A stretch of 6,851 nucleotides of DNA from contig VFHG01000073.1 of the NCBI GenBank assembly GCA_009392075.1, positions 1 to 6,851 of the forward strand, written 5' to 3'. The position numbers and the translations under genes are program-made. A model generated the notes under the pieces. That model saw only the letters and a list, made by a program, of their open reading frames with translations, was not told the DNA's origin and searched no databases. This document shows, in pieces, positions 1 to 5,219 of the stretch (the stretch's first letter is position 1; the number at the start of each line of letters is the position of its first letter). Source of the DNA: SAR202 cluster bacterium (GTDB taxonomy: Bacteria > Chloroflexota > Dehalococcoidia > UBA3495).

Positions 1-137
1 TGGAAGCCCACCTGCCGTTGGGCCGCCGCATGGACCCGGAAGAGATGGTCGGCGCAGTGATCTATCTGGCCAGCAAATCGTCGGCGGGGACCACCGGGCA
101 TCTGTTGTTGGTAGACGGTGGCTGGACCGCGATCTAG
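1..137 (+). CDS. SDR oxidoreductase, C-terminal fragment (gene starts before the window)
   Basis: Only the last 44 codons are present, in the frame beginning at base 3 and ending with TAG at 135-137. The residues carry the standard C-terminal signature of classical short-chain dehydrogenases/reductases: [11 protein letters not shown], then a YLAS segment, then [14 protein letters not shown], matching the family pattern in which a 'PLGR..pEE' helix is followed by a 'itGq.l.vDGG' strand that closes the Rossmann fold. SDRs are usually cytosolic NAD(P)-dependent alcohol/ketone oxidoreductases; substrate cannot be judged from this fragment. The next gene, also an SDR, starts 10 bases later, so the two are probably co-transcribed. 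The family call is firm; specificity is unknown. Confidence 0.88.
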   Translation, partial: EAHLPLGRRMDPEEMVGAVIYLASKSSAGTTGHLLLVDGGWTAI

Positions 138-147
138 GAAATTTGGT

Positions 148-966
148 ATGGGCAAATTTGACGGCAAAGTGGCGCTTGTTACGGGGGCAGGCCGGATGCG
201 GGGCATCGGCCGGTACGCCGCGTTAGCATTTGCCAAAGAGGGCGCTTCTGTAACCATCACCGGCACCGGTCGAGACCCATCAACTTTTCCCGACGACGAA
301 CGGGGGGCGGGTTGGCTGGACGTAGACAGCGTGGCCCAAGAGATCGCCAAGGATTACGGCGCGGGCGCCCTGCCCTTGGTGGTGGATGTTTCCGACCCAG
401 CCCAGGTGCAGGACGCGGTTGACCGCACGGTGGCTGAATTCGGACGGATAGACTTCCTGATCAACAACGCCAGCGCATCTAGAATGGCCGCCTGGTCCGA
501 TTTCACCGACCTGACACCAGAGCAATGGCAGCACGTCATGGACGTCAAGGTTATGGGTGCATTTCTCTGCACTCAGGCAATCACCAAGGAGTTGATACGC
601 CAGGGGGGCGGCGGCAGCATCGTCAACGTCATATCCGTGGAGGCCAAGATCAGCCGTGCAACGGACCTCGCGTATGCCACCGCTTCCGGCGCGCTCTACG
701 CCTTCACCAAGAAGGCGGGCCGGGCTTTGGCGCCCCAGGGCATCCGGGTCAACGGCATCAGCCCCGGCACCACCAACACGGCCAGGAACGACTCCCTCTA
801 CGGGTTCCCTCGCTCCCAGGACTGGGATAACCGGCTGCAGACCATCCCCCTGGGCCGGGCGGGCACCCCGGAAGAGATGGGCAACTTCGCCGCCTGGCTC
901 TGCAGCACAGAGGCCGAGTTCATCGTCGGCCAGTGCATCGAGATTGACGGCGGGCAATCAGCCTAG
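148..966 (+). CDS. SDR-family oxidoreductase with altered catalytic residues
   Basis: 272-residue classical-length SDR, expected to be a cytosolic NAD(P)-binding oxidoreductase. ATG at 148 is chosen because AGGAA (136-140) lies 7 bases upstream and the protein then begins directly with the first beta-strand; a GTG at 118 would overlap the previous gene. Visible motifs: nucleotide-binding TGAGRMRGIG (12-21, two residues longer than TGxxxGxG), VVDVSD (78-83), NNAS (106-109), GIRVNGISPG (198-207) and C-terminal IDGG (266-269). Odd: the usual Asn-Ser-Tyr-Lys tetrad reads Lys134-Ser163-Tyr176-Ser180. Tyr176 and Ser163 sit at the canonical 13-residue spacing, and Tyr176 is at the usual distance from GIRVN, so the alignment is not ambiguous: the catalytic Lys is Ser, and the Asn of the 'DVNxxG' helix is Lys. 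It may be a divergent enzyme or one with a changed mechanism. It lies between other SDR genes in one operon. Confidence 0.9.
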   Translation: MGKFDGKVALVTGAGRMRGIGRYAALAFAKEGASVTITGTGRDPSTFPDDERGAGWLDVDSVAQEIAKDYGAGALPLVVDVSDPAQVQDAVDRTVAEFGRIDFLINNASASRMAAWSDFTDLTPEQWQHVMDVKVMGAFLCTQAITKELIRQGGGGSIVNVISVEAKISRATDLAYATASGALYAFTKKAGRALAPQGIRVNGISPGTTNTARNDSLYGFPRSQDWDNRLQTIPLGRAGTPEEMGNFAAWLCSTEAEFIVGQCIEIDGGQSA

Positions 967-999
967 ACAGATTTCACACACGAATATTGGAGAGACGTT

Positions 1000-1467
1000 A
1001 TGAGCCTCGAAAGCCTGGAGCAACGGATCAAAGTCTTAGAAGACATTGAAGAGATCAAGAAATTGAAACACCGCTACTGCGCCCTCTGTGACGCGAACTA
1101 TAACGCCGACGCTCTAGCCGAGCTTTTCACTGAAGATGCAGTGTGGGACGGGCGGGAGCGCGGCCGCAACGACGGGCGGGAAGCCATCCGTACGTTCTTC
1201 CAGAACGCGCCCAGCCGGCTGCCCTTCGCCATCCATATGGTGCTCAACCCGGTGATCGAGGTGGACGGAGACGAAGCCACGGGCACCTGGTACTTGTTCC
1301 AGCCCTGTACTTACGCCGAAGGCAACCAGGCCATTTGGGGATCGGCCCGCTACGACGAGGAGTACGTACGGGTAGACGGGCAGTGGATGTTTAAGCACTT
1401 GACCCTCACCTCCCATTTCTGGACTCCATTCGACAAAGGCTGGGTCGAAACCCAGTTCGCGTCTTAA
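1000..1467 (+). CDS. SnoaL-like (NTF2-fold) protein, possible dehydratase/isomerase
   Basis: 155 residues, typical for the SnoaL_4-type NTF2-like alpha+beta barrel family, which includes dehydratases and isomerases acting on polycyclic or steroid-like substrates as well as non-catalytic binding proteins. An N-terminal helix with EEIKKLKHRYCALCD (17-31) precedes ALAELFTEDAVWDG (38-51), the hallmark stretch of the family, then HMVLNP (79-84), GTWYLF (95-100) and a C-terminal SHFWTPFDKGW (138-148). Tyr26, Asp31 and His79 have the same spacing as the Tyr, Asp and His catalytic residues I recall for the bile-acid dehydratase BaiE (30, 35, 83), but the further BaiE acidic residue is not evident. 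GGAGAG (989-994) lies 5 bases before the ATG. It sits 33 bases after one SDR and 9 bases before the next, suggesting a dehydration or isomerisation step in a pathway with SDR redox steps; this role is inferred. Confidence 0.87.
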   Translation: MSLESLEQRIKVLEDIEEIKKLKHRYCALCDANYNADALAELFTEDAVWDGRERGRNDGREAIRTFFQNAPSRLPFAIHMVLNPVIEVDGDEATGTWYLFQPCTYAEGNQAIWGSARYDEEYVRVDGQWMFKHLTLTSHFWTPFDKGWVETQFAS

Positions 1468-1476
1468 GGCAGGCGT

Positions 1477-2247
1477 ATGCAAGCCGACGACAATAATAAA
1501 ATGGAAGGAATGGTTGCCATCGTCACTGGGGCCAGCAGAGGGTTGGGCCGGGCCATCGCCAAAGAATTTGCTGCCGAGGGGGCCAAAGTCGTAGTATCCG
1601 CCCGCCGCAGCTCGCCGACTGGCCTGCCGGGGACGACGGTAGAAACCGCCGAGCAGATCAGGGAGGCCGGCGGTGAGGCCATGGCGCTAACCTGCGACGT
1701 CTCTGACGAGGAGCAGGTCGTGGCGATGGTGAGCCAGACTATCGACATGTACGGCCAGATCGACGTGCTGGTGAACAACGCGGGGGTTATGGTTTTGGGC
1801 GAAACGCTCTTGGATATCGACCCGGAGAAGTGGGACCAGAGCGTCGCCGCCAATCTGCGGGGGCCGTACCTGTGCAGCCGGTCGGTCCTGCCTTGGATGA
1901 TCGAACAGGGCCGGGGCAGCATCATCAACCTAGGCTCGCGCATGGGCCACGACCACGCGCAGGGGGGCGGAGTGCTCTACAGCGCCACCAAGGCTGCGGT
2001 GCACATGTTTAGCTTCTGCCTGGCCGACGAAGTCCGGGAGCACAACATCGCCGTGAACATCCTTTCGCCCGGAGGCCTCAAGACCGAGGGCTCGGCCGCC
2101 ATCCCCTGGACTCAGCGCGACTGGGAGCAGCGAGTTGAACCCGAAGCTGTCGGCCCTAGCGCGGTTTATCTTGCCCTGCAAGACGCGTCAACGTTCACCG
2201 GCCAGTTGGTTCTGCGGGCTGAATTCGGGGAGACATGGGGTACCTAG
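1477..2247 (+). CDS. SDR-family oxidoreductase, intact catalytic tetrad
   Basis: 256-residue classical SDR, cytosolic, NAD(P)-dependent. Motifs in order: TGASRGLG (17-24) for the cofactor pyrophosphate, CDVSD (73-77) at the adenine ring, NNAG (100-103), Asn126 in AANLRGPY, Ser154 in NLGSRMG, and Tyr168/Lys172 in YSATK, so the Asn-Ser-Tyr-Lys machinery is complete, unlike the neighbour at 148-966. The SARRSS segment (41-46) after the second strand has basic residues often seen with NADP preference; this is a weak indication. The C-terminus, TGQLVLRAEFGETWGT, departs from the usual 'vDGG' ending. Start: ATG at 1477 follows the AAGGCAGG region (1466-1473) closely; the in-frame ATG at 1501 lacks a ribosome site. 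It begins 9 bases after the SnoaL-like gene and is the last gene of the plus-strand operon. Substrate unknown. Confidence 0.92.
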   Translation: MQADDNNKMEGMVAIVTGASRGLGRAIAKEFAAEGAKVVVSARRSSPTGLPGTTVETAEQIREAGGEAMALTCDVSDEEQVVAMVSQTIDMYGQIDVLVNNAGVMVLGETLLDIDPEKWDQSVAANLRGPYLCSRSVLPWMIEQGRGSIINLGSRMGHDHAQGGGVLYSATKAAVHMFSFCLADEVREHNIAVNILSPGGLKTEGSAAIPWTQRDWEQRVEPEAVGPSAVYLALQDASTFTGQLVLRAEFGETWGT

Positions 2248-2283
2248 CTGACAGCTAACAGATTTCAGCGGTCAGCGGGGTAC
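2240..2283. terminator. Inverted repeat between convergent genes, possible bidirectional terminator
   Basis: Arms GTACC (2240-2244) plus GCTGAC (2247-2252) pair with GTCAGC (2271-2276) plus GGTAC (2279-2283), separated by a 2x2 mismatch; the central 18 bases can form a small extra GCT/AGC pairing. It overlaps the stop codon of the plus-strand SDR and lies 5 bases past the stop of the minus-strand MBL gene, where a shared terminator would be expected. There is no T-run on either side, so classical intrinsic termination is not assured. Confidence 0.4.
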
Positions 2284-2288
2284 ACAAA

Positions 2289-3023
2289 TTATTCATCCAT
2301 TAGGTTTGGGCCGGAGTAGGCGGCAATCTCAGGCAGGCCCGTGAAGTCCTGCTCCCAGATCGCGCGGTAGTACGGCTCCAGGTTGCCCGTCAGTACCGAG
2401 CCGTGGTGGCAGGCGATGGTCCTGATGTCTAGATCTTTCATCTTCGCCAAGGCGGCGCGGATGTGGCCCATGGATGGCATCAACCCGATCCGTTTGTATA
2501 GGTCCACCATCTGCTCGGAGAGGTCTTCATCAGTGAATGCCCTTCCGTGGCCCGGCTGGATGAACAGGTCCGAGCTGAAGAGCGTCCCCTGCGTCTCCTC
2601 CACTGCCAATAGGCTGTCCCAAGCGTGAACGTACGGCGTCAAAAAGAATTTCAGCTTTTTTGAACCGGTGACTAACTCCTCACCGTCGGCGATCACAAGC
2701 GGATCTTTGCCGGTAAAGTCACGTATCGAGCTGGAGCCTATGGGGCTGCAAACGGCGACGGCGTTGGGAGCGGCGGCCAAGAAATCGTTCAGCCCGCCGC
2801 ATTCATCACCTTCGAAATGCGGAACAACGATCCGCTCGATCTTCTTCAGGTCCACGACCGATTCAACTGCCGTCTTCACCTCATCAAAGACAGCTAAGAA
2901 GCTGGTTTCGATGAGGGTAGGACTGTCGTCGTCCACGAGGAACAAACTATAGGAAACGGGCCGGTCTGGCAGCACTACATTGATGCGGTACACACCGCTG
3001 GCAATCTCAGTGACAGTAGCCAT
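2289..3023 (-). CDS. Flavodiiron/ODP-type MBL-fold protein (diiron domain alone)
   Basis: 244-residue metallo-beta-lactamase-fold protein of the flavodiiron type. The metal motif is PHFEGDECGG (68-77), i.e. His69-x-Glu71-x-Asp73, the H-x-E-x-D form of flavodiiron proteins rather than HxHxDH of hydrolases. Further matching ligands are His133 in YVHAWDSLLA (like the 'HWPDSM' segment), Asp152 in LFSSDLF and His207 in CHHGSV; the His133-Asp152 spacing of 19 equals that of flavodiiron proteins. Glu74 replaces the His usual after the Asp. No flavodoxin domain follows, so it resembles stand-alone oxygen-binding diiron (ODP) proteins; O2, NO or peroxide is the likely ligand or substrate, with electrons from a separate partner. 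No signal peptide is visible. GGAGGT ends 5 bases before the ATG. It is the last gene of the selenoprotein operon, 39 bases after the AhpD-like gene. The function is inferred from ligands and context. Confidence 0.86.
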   Translation of the reverse strand: MATVTEIASGVYRINVVLPDRPVSYSLFLVDDDSPTLIETSFLAVFDEVKTAVESVVDLKKIERIVVPHFEGDECGGLNDFLAAAPNAVAVCSPIGSSSIRDFTGKDPLVIADGEELVTGSKKLKFFLTPYVHAWDSLLAVEETQGTLFSSDLFIQPGHGRAFTDEDLSEQMVDLYKRIGLMPSMGHIRAALAKMKDLDIRTIACHHGSVLTGNLEPYYRAIWEQDFTGLPEIAAYSGPNLMDE

Positions 3024-3062
3024 GACTGACCTCCGTTTTAGCCATAGAGCAGATCTCTTCTG

Positions 3063-3734
3063 TTAGCGTACATTCCAGGGATCGGAAGGCATCTTCACGC
3101 CGCGCTCCGAGGCTAATTTAGCCGCATTCTCTGCCCCAGCCTTGGCGCGGACAATCTGCCATTCATCAACTTCCAATCCCAGGCCGTCGACGATTCTCAC
3201 CCGCATGTTGAAATAAGCACAAACCTGGGCGATATCCAAGACATCCCGATCGTTCCACCCGGCTGACCGCATCCCGTCGACGTCTGCTTGCCCGCAAGAG
3301 GAGGGAGTCAACGTCAGCTTTTCCACCCACTCAAGCATCACACGCTCGGCCCCAGTGAGGTCCATCTGTCTCCAGTCGGACTTGATGTGTTCTACCTCGA
3401 GGTCATCCCCGCCTTCCTGACGCAGATACTCTGCGTGGGCCACGGTTCAAAACCGGCAGTTGAGGGTAGAAGACGTTACCGTCGCAATCATCTCTCGCTG
3501 GGCCGTGGTCAGTCCAGACTCACCGCGCATTATCTCCCACATCAACTCTGCGGTATGCCACATGGCTTTTGGGTTCAGACTGTGGAGCGTCGGCGGCGTG
3601 ATGGGTGGCCCGCTGGCGGAGTTATTACGAGCCTGATTGATCGCCTCTCCCGCCCGTTGTTCCCGCAGTTTCTTATAGACCTCTTTCAGTTCACCTTGAG
3701 CGCTGTCTTCTTTGATGACATCGATCCAGGGCAT
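3063..3734 (-). CDS. AhpD-like peroxidase-related selenoprotein (UGA = Sec96)
   Basis: Read through one in-frame TGA (3449-3447), this is a 223-residue carboxymuconolactone decarboxylase/AhpD-family protein of the 'peroxidase-related enzyme' type, starting MPWIDVIKED. AhpD-fold proteins are cytosolic all-helical thiol peroxidases or reductases. The active-site motif is Glu81...Cys93-Arg-Phe-Sec96-x3-His100; the Glu-to-Cys spacing of 12 and the CxxCxxxH pattern equal those of mycobacterial AhpD (E118, C130, C133, H137), with Sec at the second Cys. Downstream the same frame continues with family-typical sequence (DLTGAERVMLEWVEKL 125-140; AGWNDRDVLDIAQV 158-171; NMRVRIVDGLG 176-186), so the TGA is not a true end. 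A perfect hairpin starts 11 nt after the UGA. AAGGAG lies 6 bases before the ATG. It is third in the minus-strand operon. Naive calling splits it into 95- and 126-residue pieces; a pseudogene is the alternative but is unlikely. Confidence 0.92.
3420..3436 (-). promoter_or_regulatory. Putative bacterial SECIS hairpin of the AhpD-like gene
   Basis: In the mRNA the 17 nucleotides form a perfect 7-bp stem, ACGCAGA/UCUGCGU, capped by GUA. Counting from the base after UGA, the arms are nt 11-17 and 21-27 and the loop is nt 18-20. A short stem whose small apical loop starts with G about 16-37 nt after UGA is the known bacterial SECIS layout bound by SelB; in E. coli fdhF the loop begins at a very similar position. 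Its geometry is identical to the hairpin in the peroxiredoxin gene. Confidence 0.88.
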
Positions 3735-3779
3735 GGAGGGCTCCTTATCTAATCATTCTTTAGGTTCGAATTCTGGTGG

Positions 3780-4697
3780 TTATTCCCAGGCCCGGTTGTC
3801 CACTACCTGTTCGTAGGTAGAACCCGGCTCGATCAAATCCGGATATCCGAGCATCCATTGATAGGTGTCATCAAACCGTGCGCGGGTGTAGGGCACCGGC
3901 GGGCCGTAAAGCAAACGCCATCCTTGGAACTCGTCCGGTTCCAGTAAACCTTTGACCTCATCAAGGAAGTAGTGGGCGTATTTGTTTGGGTTGGCGTTGA
4001 TCAGTTCGGCGGCCACGGTCTCAGCGCGGAACATGGCAGCCAAAGTTGGCCCGTCCAGTTCCTCACTGGCCGCTTCACTGCGGGTTGAGTGGGATTCCAT
4101 GAGAATCCTGAACCCCTGCTTCTGAGAAACGCTGATCCAAGGTTCATAAAAGTTTCCGGCGGCCACTTCTCCCCTTCTTACGGCCTCGAAGCGCTCCTGC
4201 ATCGTCCCGGCATTGGTTGTCAGAATCTCCTCTTTGCGGATGAAACCTTCAAGCATCTTTAGTGTGGTGAAGTGCGAGCCATTGAATGGACTCACCGCCA
4301 CCGCCGTATTTTTCAATTGCTCGGGGTCATAGATCTGGCTATCCGGGCCGGTGATAATCGCCATCTTTGACATGGCAGCGCCGAGGGCAACTATCTTCGC
4401 CGGCCTCTGCCCGTTGGAAACCGCTTCTACCGTGCGCTTCATCACACCCCATTCGCACATGCGGTACTGGTCAACTCCACCGTCGTTGTAGATGCCTTCC
4501 ATCGTCCGGTCAAATATGTCCGTTTGAAGGGCCTGCCGGTCCGAGCCAACCTGGCTGGTTCCGGGGGTGCGTAATACTTCAACATTTAGCCCTTCTTTTT
4601 GGAACAACCCTTCGTCGCTGGCGACCAAGACGGCCAAATCATGGACCGCGTTCATCGCGGACACCTTAACTTTTTTCAGTCCTGCTTCCGTGGCCAT
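3780..4697 (-). CDS. NMT1/SsuA-type periplasmic-binding-fold protein without signal peptide
   Basis: 305 residues. The first strand, LKKVKVSAMNAVHDLAVLVA (7-26), and then DEGLFQKEGLNVEVL (28-42) match the start of the mature domain of NMT1/THI5-like and aliphatic-sulfonate-type substrate-binding proteins ('..A...GlFkkeGLdVev'). Later stretches fit the same bilobed fold: KIVALGAAMSK (101-111), YDPEQLKNTAVAVSP (123-137) and ERFEAVRRGEVAAGNFYEPW (168-187), the usual 'al..GevDA' hinge region. There is no hydrophobic export signal or lipobox, and no transporter permease or ATPase gene lies nearby, so a cytosolic ligand-binding or enzymatic role is more likely than ABC uptake. The THI5 Cys-rich motif is not seen; CEWG (81-84) is the only notable Cys site. 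A GGGGTGA sequence ends 6 bases before the ATG. It lies between two selenoprotein genes (gaps of 49 and 45 bases). Ligand unknown. Confidence 0.78.
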   Translation of the reverse strand: MATEAGLKKVKVSAMNAVHDLAVLVASDEGLFQKEGLNVEVLRTPGTSQVGSDRQALQTDIFDRTMEGIYNDGGVDQYRMCEWGVMKRTVEAVSNGQRPAKIVALGAAMSKMAIITGPDSQIYDPEQLKNTAVAVSPFNGSHFTTLKMLEGFIRKEEILTTNAGTMQERFEAVRRGEVAAGNFYEPWISVSQKQGFRILMESHSTRSEAASEELDGPTLAAMFRAETVAAELINANPNKYAHYFLDEVKGLLEPDEFQGWRLLYGPPVPYTRARFDDTYQWMLGYPDLIEPGSTYEQVVDNRAWE

Positions 4698-4730
4698 ATC
4701 GAGTCACCCCATAAACATTGATTGAGCCGT

Positions 4731-4749
4731 TGAGACCGGTATTGTCTCA
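4731..4749 (-). other. Hairpin overlapping the stop codon of the peroxiredoxin gene
   Basis: TGAGAC (4731-4736) and GTCTCA (4744-4749) form a perfect 6-bp inverted repeat with a 7-base loop. On the mRNA the left arm begins with the UGA stop of the peroxiredoxin itself. It lies in the 49-base gap before the next gene, without a T-run, so it could be an intercistronic processing or attenuation element. The loop falls only 4-10 nt after UGA, unlike the two SECIS-like hairpins, supporting this UGA as a true stop. Confidence 0.45.
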
Positions 4750-5205
4750 TATCAAGTTGGCAAGAATCTCGGTCTGCTGATCCACCGTAGCCAGGTCCGG
4801 AAGCAACTCTAATACCAGACCTTCTTCATCTACTATCACCGCTGGGCGTCTTCCTTCAGCTGGGTTTGCCAGATACCGTTCATCCCCAGGGTTCGACATG
4901 CCAAAGGCGATCGCGATGGACCTACCGCCGTCGAGCAGGACCGGAAAGGGCAAGTTTTCCCGCTCGACCCATTCTCGGACAGATTCTTGGCCCTGGTCGT
5001 TGACGCCAAAGACCGAGATATTCTTTGCGGCGAAGTCAGAATGGTTGTCACGGTACCCGTGACTGTGGCGGGTTCAATTGCCGCCGCCTGGCGAAGAGAA
5101 GAACCATAGCCAGACCTTCTTTCCCTTGAAATCGGACAGCCGAAATTCATTGCCGTTGTGGTCCACGGCGCTAAAATCTGGCGCAGTGTCTCCTTCTTGA
5201 AGCAT
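4747..5205 (-). CDS. Peroxiredoxin-family selenoprotein (UGA = Sec44)
   Basis: Read through an in-frame TGA (5076-5074), the gene gives a 152-residue AhpC/TSA-Bcp-type peroxiredoxin, the normal length for this family of cytosolic thiol peroxidases. It starts MLQEGDTAPDFSAVDHNG, then LSDFKGKKVWLWFF (23-36), the active-site loop SSPGGGN-Sec44, YRDNHSDFAAKNISVFGVN (51-69), LPFPVLLDGG and RRPAVIVDEEG, whose first aligned Arg matches the conserved active-site Arg. Sec44 aligns with the peroxidatic Cys: it is 7 residues before the 'YRDN' that corresponds to 'FRDN' and 8 after FF. The usual Pro and Thr of PxxxTxxC are Ser37 and Gly41, and no resolving Cys follows, so it is 1-Sec-like. ATG 5205 is preferred over ATG 5262 for its AGGAGG and family-typical N-terminus. 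The gene ends with a second UGA used as a stop. It heads the minus-strand operon. Naive calling breaks it in two. Confidence 0.91.
5047..5063 (-). promoter_or_regulatory. Putative bacterial SECIS hairpin of the peroxiredoxin gene
   Basis: The mRNA forms a perfect 7-bp stem, GUCACGG/CCGUGAC, capped by GUA. Arms occupy nt 11-17 and 21-27 after the UGA and the loop nt 18-20, exactly as in the AhpD-like gene, although the stem sequence and encoded amino acids differ. Loop position and the leading G fit known bacterial SECIS rules. The shared geometry with different stem sequence argues for selection on the RNA structure. Confidence 0.88.
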
Positions 5206-5213
5206 TCTGCGTT

Positions 5214-5219
5214 CCTCCT
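5214..5219 (-). promoter_or_regulatory. Ribosome binding site deciding the peroxiredoxin start
   Basis: AGGAGG on the minus strand, inside GAGGAGGAA, lies 8 bases upstream of ATG 5205. It would be inside the coding sequence if ATG 5262 were used, so it favours the shorter protein, which also has the standard peroxiredoxin N-terminus. Confidence 0.8.

Noticed and set aside
118..147. GTG 118 as start of the second SDR
   Set aside because: It would overlap the preceding gene and add residues before the normal SDR N-terminus; ATG 148 has AGGAA at good spacing.
697..711. YAFTK (184-188) of the second SDR as the true YxxxK motif
   Set aside because: It is 8 residues too late relative to both the catalytic Ser and the GIRVN motif; Tyr176 fits both distances.
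280..957. 225-residue minus-strand open frame opposite the second SDR
   Set aside because: Antisense shadow of a clear SDR gene in GC-rich DNA; no recognisable protein features.
3063..3443. Separate gene starting at GTG 3443 downstream of the AhpD-like TGA
   Set aside because: It is in the same frame as the upstream piece, has no ribosome site, and begins inside the CxxCxxxH motif; the two parts make one normal family member.
4747..4749. Terminal TGA of the peroxiredoxin as another Sec codon
   Set aside because: The protein is complete at this point, the following codons are not peroxiredoxin-like, and the nearby hairpin is too close to UGA for a SECIS.
4747..4953. Separate small gene starting at TTG 4953
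   Set aside because: It is the in-frame C-terminal half of the peroxiredoxin; the codons between TGA and 4953 are also peroxiredoxin-like.
3444..5076. Nonsense mutations or pseudogenes as explanation for the two TGAs
   Set aside because: Each gene has exactly one interruption, always TGA, always on the catalytic Cys column, with the frame kept and a SECIS-like hairpin after it; decay would not produce this twice.
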